A stretch of DNA of 64,000 nt from Scandinavium goeteborgense (lineage in GTDB: Bacteria > Pseudomonadota > Gammaproteobacteria > Enterobacterales > Enterobacteriaceae), in the NCBI RefSeq assembly GCF_003935895.2, contig NZ_CP054058.1:62001-126000 (forward strand), given 5' to 3'. Shown here piece after piece: positions 50,251 through 58,364 of the stretch (positions are counted from its first letter, which is position 1; each line of letters opens with the position of its first letter). The position numbers and the translations under genes were made by a program. The notes under the pieces were generated by a model that was given only the letters and a program-made list of their open reading frames with translations, was not told the origin of the DNA and did not search any database.

Positions 50251-51429
50251 CTAGCGCTGCGCGGAGGCTACGGCGCTGCTGTTGTCATGCAGAATTTTGG
50301 CGACCAATTTGTCGGCGGCTTCCATCGGTGTGTTGTACACGTCGGTGGTAAAGCGCGGCTCGCTGACGGTTTTTTGCGGCAGAAGATGGCCGTCGAGGTC
50401 ACGAATATCGACCTGCACGTTCATCGACAAACCAATGCGCAGCGGATGCTTTTGCATGTCATGCTCGTCGAGCGCAATGCGCACCGGCAGGCGCTGCACA
50501 ATCTTGATCCAGTTCCCGCTGGCGTTCTGCGCAGGCAGCAGCGAGAACGCACTGCCGGTCCCAATCCCCAGGCTTTCGATCGTGCCGTGATACTGCACGT
50601 CGTCGCCGTACAGATCGGCATTCAGCGTCACTTTCTGGCCGAGGCGCATATCCTGCATCTGGCTCTCTTTAAAGTTGGCATCGACCCACACCTCTTTCAG
50701 CGGAACGATCGACAGCAGTGTGGTGCCGGACGTCACTCGCATCCCGAGCTGCACCGCGCGTTTCGCCACATAGCCGCTCACCGGGGCCACAATGGTGCTG
50801 CGGGAGTTGTCCAGGTAGCGCAGGCGCAGGGTTGCGGCGGCGGTTTTAATTTCCGGATGGCTGTCGATCACCGTGTCATCGACCATCGCCTGATTGGTTT
50901 TCAACGCCTGTTGAGCGGCGGTTAAATCGCTCTGCGCGCTGGTAACCGCATCGCGATAGTGGGACAGCTCTTCCGCCGCAATCGCGCCAGTGGCGAAGAT
51001 TTTCTGTCGACGGTTATAGTCATTTTGCGCGGTTTGCAGCGCGACTTTTTTGGCTGCTACCTGCGCACGATAGTTATCGGCCGTGCTGTACAAACCGCGA
51101 ACCTGACGCACGGTGCTGGCGAGGTCGGCTTCGGCCTGCTGCAAGGCAATCTCGGTATCGCTCGGGTCAAGCAGAACCAGCGGCTGGCCTTTCTGCACGA
51201 AGTCGCCTTCATCGACCGTCACCTGAGTGACCGTCCCGGCAATCTGCGGGGTCAGCGTGACCTGGTTACCGTTGACGTAGGCGTCGTCGGTTGACTCATA
51301 AAAACGGGAATACAGCAGATACCACGCCAGGCAGCCTGCGGCGGCCAGGATCAGGATCAGCAATAAAATGGCGAAATTGCGTTTGCGTTTGCTGGGACGT
51401 GGGGTCGTGTCCGGAGCGGTGTTTTCCAT
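50251..51429 (-). CDS. EmrA-like membrane fusion protein
   Basis: The 392-aa HlyD-family adaptor has one N-terminal transmembrane helix (about 19-38), a first lipoyl half (YVNGNQVTLTPQIAGTVTQV about 51-70), an alpha-hairpin of coiled coil (about 95-200), a second half (TIVAPVSGYVAKRAVQLGMR about 217-236) and a C-terminal barrel. It is the second gene of a marR-emrA-emrB-like operon, 25 nt after the regulator. Confidence 0.9.
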   Translation of the reverse strand: MENTAPDTTPRPSKRKRNFAILLLILILAAAGCLAWYLLYSRFYESTDDAYVNGNQVTLTPQIAGTVTQVTVDEGDFVQKGQPLVLLDPSDTEIALQQAEADLASTVRQVRGLYSTADNYRAQVAAKKVALQTAQNDYNRRQKIFATGAIAAEELSHYRDAVTSAQSDLTAAQQALKTNQAMVDDTVIDSHPEIKTAAATLRLRYLDNSRSTIVAPVSGYVAKRAVQLGMRVTSGTTLLSIVPLKEVWVDANFKESQMQDMRLGQKVTLNADLYGDDVQYHGTIESLGIGTGSAFSLLPAQNASGNWIKIVQRLPVRIALDEHDMQKHPLRIGLSMNVQVDIRDLDGHLLPQKTVSEPRFTTDVYNTPMEAADKLVAKILHDNSSAVASAQR

Positions 51430-51454
51430 AGTGATAAAGGCCTTTGGCTTGTGC

Positions 51455-51910
51455 TTAGCGATGGGGAGCCGTGAATTCGTCCGGCAGCATTTTGATAAGA
51501 ATGTCTTTCAGCTGTTGAGACTCTTCGGGCGTCAGACGGGCCGTTAAATCAGCCATGATGGTGTTAAGTGCTTCATTCTGAAACGTTTCACACAGGGTTT
51601 GGCTTTTCTCCGTCAGGGCCAGGATCACCTGACGTTTGTCCTGCGGATTAGGATGACGTTCAATCAGGTCGTGCTTGACCATCCTTTCCACCATGCGGCT
51701 CATGGCGCCGGTATCCATCTGCAAACTCTTGCAGATTTCTGCCGGGCTGATGTTCCCTTTAAAGATATTAATCAGCACCTTAAATTGCGGCGCGGTCACC
51801 CCGGCACCGGAAAAATAGTGACTGATAAGCTGGTCTTTGAACTGGTTTGCCAGATGGAAAAGCAAACCCAGATGCAGGTTTTTGTCGGAGGTCGCTGTTG
51901 CGGATGTCAT
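51455..51910 (-). CDS. MarR family transcriptional regulator of the efflux operon
   Basis: The 151-aa protein from MTSATATSDKNLHLG has a MarR winged helix: VTAPQFKVLINIFKG, SPAEICKSLQMDTGAMSRMV (recognition helix about 56-75) and the wing LIERHPNPQDKRQVILALTE (about 81-100, with the DxR motif as D-K-R). The frame runs to 51967, but that would cover the promoter and operator, so the internal ATG was chosen. It presumably represses itself and the two pump genes behind it, released by a small ligand. Confidence 0.88.
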   Translation of the reverse strand: MTSATATSDKNLHLGLLFHLANQFKDQLISHYFSGAGVTAPQFKVLINIFKGNISPAEICKSLQMDTGAMSRMVERMVKHDLIERHPNPQDKRQVILALTEKSQTLCETFQNEALNTIMADLTARLTPEESQQLKDILIKMLPDEFTAPHR

Positions 51911-51918
51911 GATAGCTG

Positions 51919-51960
51919 CCTGGTCAGTAATTAAATTAATGATTACTGCCAGGTCAACTA
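51919..51960 (-). promoter_or_regulatory. marR promoter with overlapping palindromic operator
   Basis: CCTGGTCAGTAAT (51919-51931) faces ATTACTGCCAGG (51942-51953): 12-bp arms with one inserted base, around an AT-rich centre. On the minus strand TTGACC (about 51952-51957) and TTTAAT or TTAATT are spaced by 16-17 bp inside this palindrome, about 10-25 bp before the marR start. The arrangement suggests autorepression by the adjacent MarR protein. Confidence 0.6.
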
Positions 51961-52189
51961 TTGTCAATAAATGTCAGTGTAAAGCACACAGATTGACAAA
52001 CACCGCACCGCTCCCGTTTTGCGTGCACGGCTGTAGAACTTCCTGTCGCTTGCATCACCCATCAACTTTATTGCGTAGCCTCTTCCCGAATGACAATTCA
52101 CTGCCTGCTCAGGAGCCTGACGTGCGATATCGTGATGTCTGTAACTGATGCGGTGTGTATGGTGTGTATAATTGTCGAGGGAAGATAAT

Positions 52190-52375
52190 GTGACCAGTGC
52201 GGAAGTGATAGGGATTCTGAAAAAAAACGGCTGGATTGAGAAGCGCACCAGGGGAAGTCATCATCAATTCTGTCATCCCGAACGGCCTGGGCTGGTCACG
52301 GTTCCCCATCCGAAAAAAGACATCAAGCCTGGAACGCTAATGCAAATCTGGCGTCAAGCAGGGCTCAAACACTAA
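52190..52375 (+). CDS. hicA: HicA family toxin
   Basis: The 61-aa protein starts with GTG (TSAEVIGILKKNGWIEKRTR), with AGGGA about 8 nt upstream; a TTG start six codons earlier overlaps that ribosome-binding site and was rejected. It has the double-stranded RNA-binding-like HicA fold with the catalytic His in RGSHHQFCHPE (about 22-32) and the conserved VPHPKKDIKPGTL (about 38-50). HicA toxins are translation-dependent mRNA interferases neutralised by HicB. The antitoxin gene follows 15 nt later. Confidence 0.9.
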   Translation: MTSAEVIGILKKNGWIEKRTRGSHHQFCHPERPGLVTVPHPKKDIKPGTLMQIWRQAGLKH

Positions 52376-52390
52376 ATTTCAGGAGCGACC

Positions 52391-52798
52391 ATGTTTTATC
52401 CCGCTTATATCCATTCTGACGCCGACGGAAGCGCCAGCGGCTTTTTCCCTGATGTTCCCGGTTGCTATTTTGCGGGGGATTCTCTCGACGCGGCGTTTCA
52501 GGATGCCCGAAGCGCACTGACGGCCCATTTCGAGACGTTGTGTGAGATGCAGGACGTCATCCCGAATCCTGACGCGGTTGAACATCACCTTGAGCGGCAG
52601 CCGGAGGATTTCAGCGGCGGGCAGTGGCTGCTGGTGGATATCAATATGAATCAATTTGACGGACGAGCAGAGCGGATCAACATCACCCTGCCACGGCGAC
52701 TACTCGCAAAAATTGATGGCTTTGTTCTCGAACATCCGCGATTCAGCAACCGCAGCGCATTTCTCGCCGAAGCCGCACGCCGGGTGCTGCTGGGGTGA
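52391..52798 (+). CDS. hicB: HicB family antitoxin
   Basis: The 135-aa protein has an N-terminal partially degraded RNase H fold typical of HicB (MFYPAYIHSDADGSASGFFP, then VPGCYFAGDSLDAAFQDARS) and a C-terminal ribbon-helix-helix DNA-binding segment (RINITLPRRLLAKIDGFVLE about 92-111). It binds HicA and represses the pair. CAGGAG is 6 nt upstream. A REP unit begins 13 bp after its stop. Confidence 0.92.
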   Translation: MFYPAYIHSDADGSASGFFPDVPGCYFAGDSLDAAFQDARSALTAHFETLCEMQDVIPNPDAVEHHLERQPEDFSGGQWLLVDINMNQFDGRAERINITLPRRLLAKIDGFVLEHPRFSNRSAFLAEAARRVLLG

Positions 52799-52810
52799 AC
52801 ATGAGGTTTT

Positions 52811-52840
52811 GTAGGCCCGGCAAGCCTGCGCCGCCGGGCA
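52811..52840 (+). repeat. REP unit upstream of the REP-associated transposase
   Basis: GTAGGCCCGGCAAGCCTGCG followed by CCGCCGGGCA is a single REP palindrome. It lies 17 bp before the transposase start and is identical over 29 bp to the unit at 53418-53446. Confidence 0.85.
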
Positions 52841-52857
52841 AGAAAGTAGGGTAGGCA

Positions 52858-53349
52858 ATGTCAAACTATCGACGCAACTATATCAACGGCGGTACGTGGT
52901 TCTTCACCGTCACTCTCAAGGACAGGCACAGCGACCTGTTGGTACGTGAGATTGCGTTGTTAAGGGCAGCGATTGCGCAGGTCAAACGACGTAAACCCTT
53001 TCACATTGATGCCTGGGTGGTCCTTCCCGAACATATGCATTGTCTCTGGACATTACCGGAAGATGATTGTGATTTTTCTGGCCGTTGGCGGGATATCAAA
53101 AAGAGGTTTACCCGTGATTTAGGCGTGTGTGGGAAATGGCAGCCTCGTTTTTGGGAGCACACCATCCGCGACGAACAGGATTACTGCCGACATAGGGATT
53201 ACATCTACATCAACCCGTTAAAGCATGGGCTGGTGAAGCAGGTGCAGGCGTGGCCGTTTTCCACATTTCATCGTGACGTGCATCGCGGGATTTATCCGTT
53301 GAACTGGACGGGAGACGTTGGCGAGTTAAATGCCGGAGAGCGGGGGTAA
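52858..53349 (+). CDS. REP-associated tyrosine transposase (RayT/TnpA-REP)
   Basis: The 163-aa protein is a Y1 HUH single-strand transposase of the REP-associated type. The metal-binding HxH motif is in VVLPEHMHCLWTL (about 58-70). The catalytic Tyr is expected in CRHRDYIYINPLKHGLV (about 108-124), followed by W-x-FSTFHR. The start is MSNYRRNYINGGTWFFTVTL as in the family. It is flanked by REP units on both sides, the normal setting for the enzyme thought to move or maintain REPs. Confidence 0.9.
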   Translation: MSNYRRNYINGGTWFFTVTLKDRHSDLLVREIALLRAAIAQVKRRKPFHIDAWVVLPEHMHCLWTLPEDDCDFSGRWRDIKKRFTRDLGVCGKWQPRFWEHTIRDEQDYCRHRDYIYINPLKHGLVKQVQAWPFSTFHRDVHRGIYPLNWTGDVGELNAGERG

Positions 53350-53350
53350 C

Positions 53351-53382
53351 TGCCCGGCGGCGCTGACGCTGGCCGGGCCTAC
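53351..53382 (-). repeat. Inverted REP unit after the transposase
   Basis: TGCCCGGCGGCGCTGACG then CTGGCCGGGCCTAC starts 2 bp after the transposase stop, in the orientation opposite to the units at 52811 and 53418. Confidence 0.85.
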
Positions 53383-53417
53383 GAAAATGCGGTTTGGGAT
53401 ATGCGTCCATTGGGTTT

Positions 53418-53446
53418 GTAGGCCCGGCAAGCCTGCGCCGCCGGGC
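53418..53446 (+). repeat. REP unit next to the GH127 gene
   Basis: GTAGGCCCGGCAAGCCTGCG then CCGCCGGGC is identical to the unit at 52811-52839 and has the same orientation. It ends 9 bp before the stop of the glycosidase gene. Confidence 0.85.
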
Positions 53447-53455
53447 GTGGCGCAA

Positions 53456-55411
53456 TCACCCCTCATTCACCCAGATCCGCATTTCGCCTTCGCCGCGGTT
53501 GGCCCAGCAGAACCACGGGATAAAGGTCAGCGTCTGGGTCTGGCGAGTGGCGGGCGAGCGATCGTAATGCCAGAGCGATTGCTGCTCCGGTTTGGCGGAG
53601 GTCTGTTTTACGCCTTCGGCCTGAATCAGCACTTTGTGGGCGAACAAGCCTTTGCCGTCAAACGCAGTGAACGTGGCGTTTTCTGGCAGCCACAGGTTAT
53701 GCAGTTCCTCACCGTTGTCTGCTTGTTCGAGGCAGTACACCAACGGACCGCGCTGAATCGCGACTTTTCCGGCGACGTGGCGCACCAGCGGGTTGCCGTA
53801 GACGCGGCGAACCGGCATCGGGAACGTGAGCGTCAGGGTGTCGCCTTCCAGCCAGCGGCGGTTGATGTGCAGATAGCCTTTGCGGGCTTCGCTCGTCACC
53901 AGCACGCCGTTGAGTGAAACCTGCGGCGCGTCGCACCAGTCCGGAAGACGCAGCGCCAGCGTATGCTGCACTGGCTGGGCAGAGTCGATGGCGATGGTGA
54001 CTTTTTCCTGCCACGGAAATTCCCCGCTGATTCGCAGACGCAGCGTTTCGTCGCCGACCGCGATTTCAGCGCTATTGCCGACATACAGGTTGATGTATAG
54101 CGCATCTTCGCGCGGCGTGTAGATGTAATGCCCCAGCGACGTCAGCACGCGGGCGATATTCGGTGGGCAACAGGCGCAGCCGAACCAGCGTTGGCGGACG
54201 GGCTTCACGTGGTCGTAGATGTGATTGAAATTCAGCGACTTCGGATGCACTTCCAGCGGATTCACGTAGAAGAAGTGCTTCCCGTCCAGGGCCATGCCGC
54301 CGAGCACGGTGTTATACAGCGCGCGCTCCATCACGTCGGCATATTGACTGTCGGCCTCCATCTCCAGCATCCGTCGGGCGAACATCATCAGGCCAATGGA
54401 GGCACAGCTTTCGGCGTACACCGTGTCATTGGGTAGGTCGTAATCGCAGCTGAACGCTTCGCCGCTGCTCTGGGAGCCAATCCCGCCGGTGATATACAGT
54501 TGGCGCTGAGCCATGTTGTTCCACAGACGCAGGCAATCCTCGCGCTTCGCTTCGTCATTGCTGAGCCGCGCCAGGTGTGCCACGCCAGTCATCAGGTACA
54601 CAAAACGCACCGCGTGACCGATGGCCGTCGGTTGTTCTGCCAGCGGCTGATGCGCCTGGCTGTAGGCTTTATCTTTCACCATCCACGCCGGACCATGAGT
54701 ATTCCAGTACGAGGTTTTTCCGCGTTTTTCGTACTCGATATCGTAGTAATGTGGTTGCGTTCCCCGCTGTTCGACGAAGTAATTCACGAGATGCAGATAG
54801 CGCGGTTCCTGCGTGACCTCGAACAGCCGCATCAGCGCCAGTTCAATTTCCGGATGCCCAGGATAACCGTGCAGCTGGTTTTCACCGGGGCCAAAAACGT
54901 GGTCAATGTGGTCGGCGAGTTTGCACACCACGTCCAACAGGCGGCGCTTGCCGGTGGCCTGGAAGAAGGCCACGCCGGCTTCAATCATATGTCCGGCACA
55001 ATACAGCTCGTGGCATTCCGCGAGGTTAGTCCAGCGTTCCTCTGGCGCTTTGACGGTGAAGTAAGTGTTGAGATAGCCGTCTTCGCACTGGGCGGCCGCA
55101 ACCAGTTCAATTACCTCATCGGCGGTCTTTTCCAGCTCGCTATCCGGCTTCTGGCACAGCGACCAGGCCACCGCTTCCAGCCATTTTGCGACGTCGCTGT
55201 CCTGAAACACCATCCCGTAAAACTCACCCTGCGAATGCCCGGCGGCGATACGGAAATTCTCTATGGCGTGGCTTGGATCGGCTTCTGCAATCCTGTCATT
55301 CAGCGCATCCCACTGATAGGGAATAACCACGTCACGCACCAGTTGCTGGTACTGACCGAGAAACGGGTCGCTGACTTTGAGCTTATGCAGGTCGACTTCC
55401 ATCACAGACAT
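53456..55411 (-). CDS. GH127 family glycoside hydrolase, probable beta-L-arabinofuranosidase
   Basis: The 651-aa cytoplasmic protein (no signal peptide) from MSVMEVDLHKLKV belongs to GH127 (DUF1680). AAGGAGAACGTT precedes this ATG. The Bifidobacterium HypBA1 active site is recognisable: Glu318 (acid/base, HypBA1 E322), Glu334 and Cys336 in VYAESCASIG, and the Cys pair 414/415 in FGCACCPPN (HypBA1 C417, the nucleophile, and C418; zinc site with E338 and C340). An (alpha/alpha)6 barrel should fill about 20-430, with beta domains after. It follows a GPH sugar transporter by 10 nt in an operon divergent from an AraC gene. Substrate probably an imported arabinofuranoside; exact sugar unknown. Confidence 0.9.
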   Translation of the reverse strand: MSVMEVDLHKLKVSDPFLGQYQQLVRDVVIPYQWDALNDRIAEADPSHAIENFRIAAGHSQGEFYGMVFQDSDVAKWLEAVAWSLCQKPDSELEKTADEVIELVAAAQCEDGYLNTYFTVKAPEERWTNLAECHELYCAGHMIEAGVAFFQATGKRRLLDVVCKLADHIDHVFGPGENQLHGYPGHPEIELALMRLFEVTQEPRYLHLVNYFVEQRGTQPHYYDIEYEKRGKTSYWNTHGPAWMVKDKAYSQAHQPLAEQPTAIGHAVRFVYLMTGVAHLARLSNDEAKREDCLRLWNNMAQRQLYITGGIGSQSSGEAFSCDYDLPNDTVYAESCASIGLMMFARRMLEMEADSQYADVMERALYNTVLGGMALDGKHFFYVNPLEVHPKSLNFNHIYDHVKPVRQRWFGCACCPPNIARVLTSLGHYIYTPREDALYINLYVGNSAEIAVGDETLRLRISGEFPWQEKVTIAIDSAQPVQHTLALRLPDWCDAPQVSLNGVLVTSEARKGYLHINRRWLEGDTLTLTFPMPVRRVYGNPLVRHVAGKVAIQRGPLVYCLEQADNGEELHNLWLPENATFTAFDGKGLFAHKVLIQAEGVKQTSAKPEQQSLWHYDRSPATRQTQTLTFIPWFCWANRGEGEMRIWVNEG

Positions 55412-55421
55412 AACGTTCTCC

Positions 55422-56822
55422 TTAAGACTGAACATGGCGCACACGCAGGTCGGTGGCGATGCGCGACATCATAGGGTTATTGAGTTTGCAGGTGCGCAGA
55501 GTGAAGGCCAGCAGCAGGTGGAACACCGCAGGCAGCAGCGTTTCCATGGCGGTCATGCCGTGTAGCGAGGCCGCGGTCTGGTTCCCGGCGCCGGGTTGAT
55601 AGGCGACGAAGATAAATACCAGGCTGACAATCCCCGCGCTGGACGCCCAGGCGAGCTTGATGCAGAACAGGTTAAAGGCGAAGTTCATGCCGGATGAACG
55701 CACGCCGGTTTTCCATTCGCCGTAGTCGTCGGCGAAGGCCATCAGCCCGAAGTGCAGCGGCAGGGTGAAGCCCAGAATGATGCCGTTACCGAGAATGACG
55801 ACCAGCCACAGCGTCTGCCACGCCGGGCCGACGGGCAGGAACCACATCGCTACCGCTAACACGGCCAAAACCAGGTTGGTGTAATAGTAAAGTTTCACCG
55901 TATCGACGCGTTTCGTCAGTGGATTGACGAGGATCGAGCCAAGAATGGACGCGAATGTCACCATCGTAAAAAACAGCGAGGTATACGCGGTGCTGCCTTG
56001 TAACACATAGGTGATGAAGTACATGTAGCCGCCACCGCGGATGTTAAACACGTTAATCAGCAGGAAGGACATCACCAGCATCAGCAGCAACTGGTCATTT
56101 TTACGCAGCCCGGCAACGTGCTGGCGGAGCGTAAACTGGCCCATGGTGCCCAGCGGCACGCGCTCGCGCACCCAGAAGAAGCAGCACAGGAACATCACCA
56201 CCGCCACCGTACACAGAATGCTGACGCCCATCTGCCAGCCGTGCGCGACGTTGCCTTTGCCAAGCACCGACACCAGCCACGGCAGCCCGACGGAGACCAA
56301 AAAGCCCGCCACGCCGCACAGCACAAAGCGCCAGGACTGGCAGGCCAGCACTTCGGAATGACGCGTGGTCATGGTGTTGATCAGCGCGCAGTACGGTACG
56401 TTGATGGCGGTATAGCTCACCGAAAGCAGCAGATAAGTGCCGAACGCCCAGAGAATTTTCATGTTCATGCTGACATCCGGCACGGTGAACGTCAGCACGC
56501 CGATGAGGCCAATCGGCACCGCAATCCACAACTGCCATGGGCGAAAGCGCCCCCAGCGGCTTTGGGTACGGTCGGCGATGACGCCCATTATCGGGTCCGA
56601 AATGGCGTCAAAGACGCGCAGGGCGATGAACAATGTCCCGACCAGCGCGGGAGTCAGGCCGAAAACGTCGGTATAGAAAAAGGTCAAAAAGTTCATGATC
56701 AGACAGGTGATGACGGTGCCACCGGCATCGCCCAGCCCGTAACCGATTTTCTCTCGCGTCGACAGCGCCTCGTTGGCGGTTTGTTGTGCGAGTTCGGTTT
56801 GCGTAATCGGAGCAGAAGTCAT
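55422..56822 (-). CDS. GPH family sugar:cation symporter (MelB-type)
   Basis: The 466-aa protein from [13 protein letters not shown] has 12 transmembrane helices and the glycoside-pentoside-hexuronide signature: [14 protein letters not shown] (about 25-38), [20 protein letters not shown] (about 74-93) then GRFRPW. It should co-transport a glycoside with H+ or Na+ for the GH127 enzyme encoded 10 nt downstream. A longer frame to 56987 has no start support and was rejected. The 249-bp gap to the AraC gene carries the divergent promoters. Confidence 0.9.
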   Translation of the reverse strand: MTSAPITQTELAQQTANEALSTREKIGYGLGDAGGTVITCLIMNFLTFFYTDVFGLTPALVGTLFIALRVFDAISDPIMGVIADRTQSRWGRFRPWQLWIAVPIGLIGVLTFTVPDVSMNMKILWAFGTYLLLSVSYTAINVPYCALINTMTTRHSEVLACQSWRFVLCGVAGFLVSVGLPWLVSVLGKGNVAHGWQMGVSILCTVAVVMFLCCFFWVRERVPLGTMGQFTLRQHVAGLRKNDQLLLMLVMSFLLINVFNIRGGGYMYFITYVLQGSTAYTSLFFTMVTFASILGSILVNPLTKRVDTVKLYYYTNLVLAVLAVAMWFLPVGPAWQTLWLVVILGNGIILGFTLPLHFGLMAFADDYGEWKTGVRSSGMNFAFNLFCIKLAWASSAGIVSLVFIFVAYQPGAGNQTAASLHGMTAMETLLPAVFHLLLAFTLRTCKLNNPMMSRIATDLRVRHVQS

Positions 56823-57071
56823 TGAAAACGCCTCACGTAGGTCAGGGTGCATGACCCGCTTTTGGGCGGGCTTATTGTGTGTTTTGCAAGGTACCTGATC
56901 CATTCTGCCTGGAATTTCGCGCCCAACAAGGGAAGGGGAAAGTAGAAAAAGATGACGATTCCGACCTGATGCGCAAAGTGTGATCATGATCCGGTAGGGT
57001 GGCTATTTTTGGTTAATAATCAAAGACAAGAAGTCGTTATTTCCCGCTAAAAAGCGAAAAAGTGAATATCC

Positions 57072-57893
57072 ATGATTGAATTATCCATAGCATTTCCGAT
57101 TCGCGTGCAGAACGGTGGGCTGTTTATTTCGCGCGGCGTGGGCAGCCACCCGGCACGCAAACTGAACTCCTGGGAGCTGGTGTTCGTCGAGCGCGGCGAG
57201 TTCAGGATCCGTGAAGAAGGGCGCCTGTTTAACGTTCAGGCGGGCGAAAGCCTGCTGCTGCGCCCGGGGTGTCGGCACGTGGGTGAAGGGGAGTTTCCGG
57301 CAGACCTTAAATTTTACTGGCTGCATTTTGACTGGCTCGACGAGACGCTGAATACCGCGTTGCGCCAGACGCTGCTGAGCATTCCGCAGCATACGGGCGT
57401 GAGTTCTCCGTCGTATATCATCTCGCTGTTCCGCCAGTTCCTGAACGAGCAAGAAAATGTGCATCGCAGCATCGCGCTGGAGTGCATTTTGTTGCTGATC
57501 CTCCAGCAGCTTTCAGCGGCGAGATTGCAGGAAAGTGCGAGCGAAAGCCCTGGCGTGGCGCTGGCCTATCGCGCCCAACAGACGCTGCGCACGCAGTATC
57601 ACCTGCCGCTTTCTACCTCGCAGCTGGCGAAAGAACTGCATTGCAGCGCGGATTATCTTGGTCGCGTTTACCGACGCACATTCGGTTTAACCCTGACCGA
57701 AGCGCTCCATCGCCAGCGGGTGATGGCGGCGGAAAAACTGCTGATCAGCGATTCACCGTCGTTAAAGGACGTGGCCAGCCGCTGTGGGTTTAGCGATACC
57801 GGCTATTTCAGGCAGATATTTCGTAAACATACCGGCCTGACTCCGGCGGCGTGGAAGCGGCGTTATTGCAAAGAACATATCAATTCCGGTTGA
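57072..57893 (+). CDS. AraC family regulator of the GH127/GPH locus
   Basis: The 273-aa protein has an N-terminal cupin ligand domain (about 15-100: FVERGEFRIREEGRLFNVQA, AGESLLLRPGCRHVGEGE) and a C-terminal double HTH (about 172-270: STSQLAKELHCSADYLGRVY, HRQRVMAAEKLLISDSPSLK, FSDTGYFRQIFRKHTGLTPA, the AraC signature). It diverges from the transporter-glycosidase operon, so it most likely controls it in response to the imported sugar. The sensing domain gives no firm ligand. Confidence 0.9.
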   Translation: MIELSIAFPIRVQNGGLFISRGVGSHPARKLNSWELVFVERGEFRIREEGRLFNVQAGESLLLRPGCRHVGEGEFPADLKFYWLHFDWLDETLNTALRQTLLSIPQHTGVSSPSYIISLFRQFLNEQENVHRSIALECILLLILQQLSAARLQESASESPGVALAYRAQQTLRTQYHLPLSTSQLAKELHCSADYLGRVYRRTFGLTLTEALHRQRVMAAEKLLISDSPSLKDVASRCGFSDTGYFRQIFRKHTGLTPAAWKRRYCKEHINSG

Positions 57894-57896
57894 GGT

Positions 57897-58364
57897 TTAT
57901 CCAGGTACGGTGCAATACACGGCAGGCGTGCCCATATACAAAAACAAATATCCGGTTGGATTTTTTTGTATCACCTGTAAACGGAGGCCGCGCTCCCGCG
58001 ATGTAAAGAAGTCCGGCGTATTATTGAGTACCGGCAGAGGGATTTTTGGCAGCTGATTCGTTTCATTAGAGACCATAATTAATGAATGGCCCTCGCGCCA
58101 GAAGGTAAAATCGACTCGATTACTGGTCGGCGTTCCCTCACCTTTTTTGGTGATATATTTCCCCCGGGTTTCCAAATGCCCTGTTTTTCCCATAAAGCGA
58201 AAGTGCATAATAATGTCTTCACTGCCATTTGCATCGACGATAGAAAGCTGACTCTCGCAGGTGAAATGGGTTTGTTTCCACGCCGTCAATTGCATATAAG
58301 CGATGCAAACAGTCGCTGCAATCAGCGGCAGGGCGATTATCATCAGGCGGCTATTTATTTTCAT
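57897..58364 (-). CDS. FidL-like putative membrane protein
   Basis: The 155-aa protein has one N-terminal transmembrane segment (about 8-26) and a periplasmic domain with two Cys (CESQLSIVDANG, VYCTVPG) that may form a disulfide. Features such as HFRFMGKTGHLETRGKYITK resemble the FidL-like family, which is encoded beside CadC-like regulators in other enterobacteria. AGGGAGGATATAA precedes the ATG. Its start lies 14 nt inside the 3' end of the regulator gene, so the two are coupled. It is probably a periplasmic partner of that regulator; function unproven. Confidence 0.7.
   Translation of the reverse strand: MKINSRLMIIALPLIAATVCIAYMQLTAWKQTHFTCESQLSIVDANGSEDIIMHFRFMGKTGHLETRGKYITKKGEGTPTSNRVDFTFWREGHSLIMVSNETNQLPKIPLPVLNNTPDFFTSRERGLRLQVIQKNPTGYLFLYMGTPAVYCTVPG

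Noticed and set aside
52000-53450. Possible prophage or IS remnant
   Set aside because: Only HicAB and a RayT gene with REPs are present; there are no phage genes, terminal inverted repeats or target duplications.
56823-56987. N-terminal extension of the GPH transporter
   Set aside because: The added residues are not hydrophobic in the family pattern and cover the divergent promoter region.
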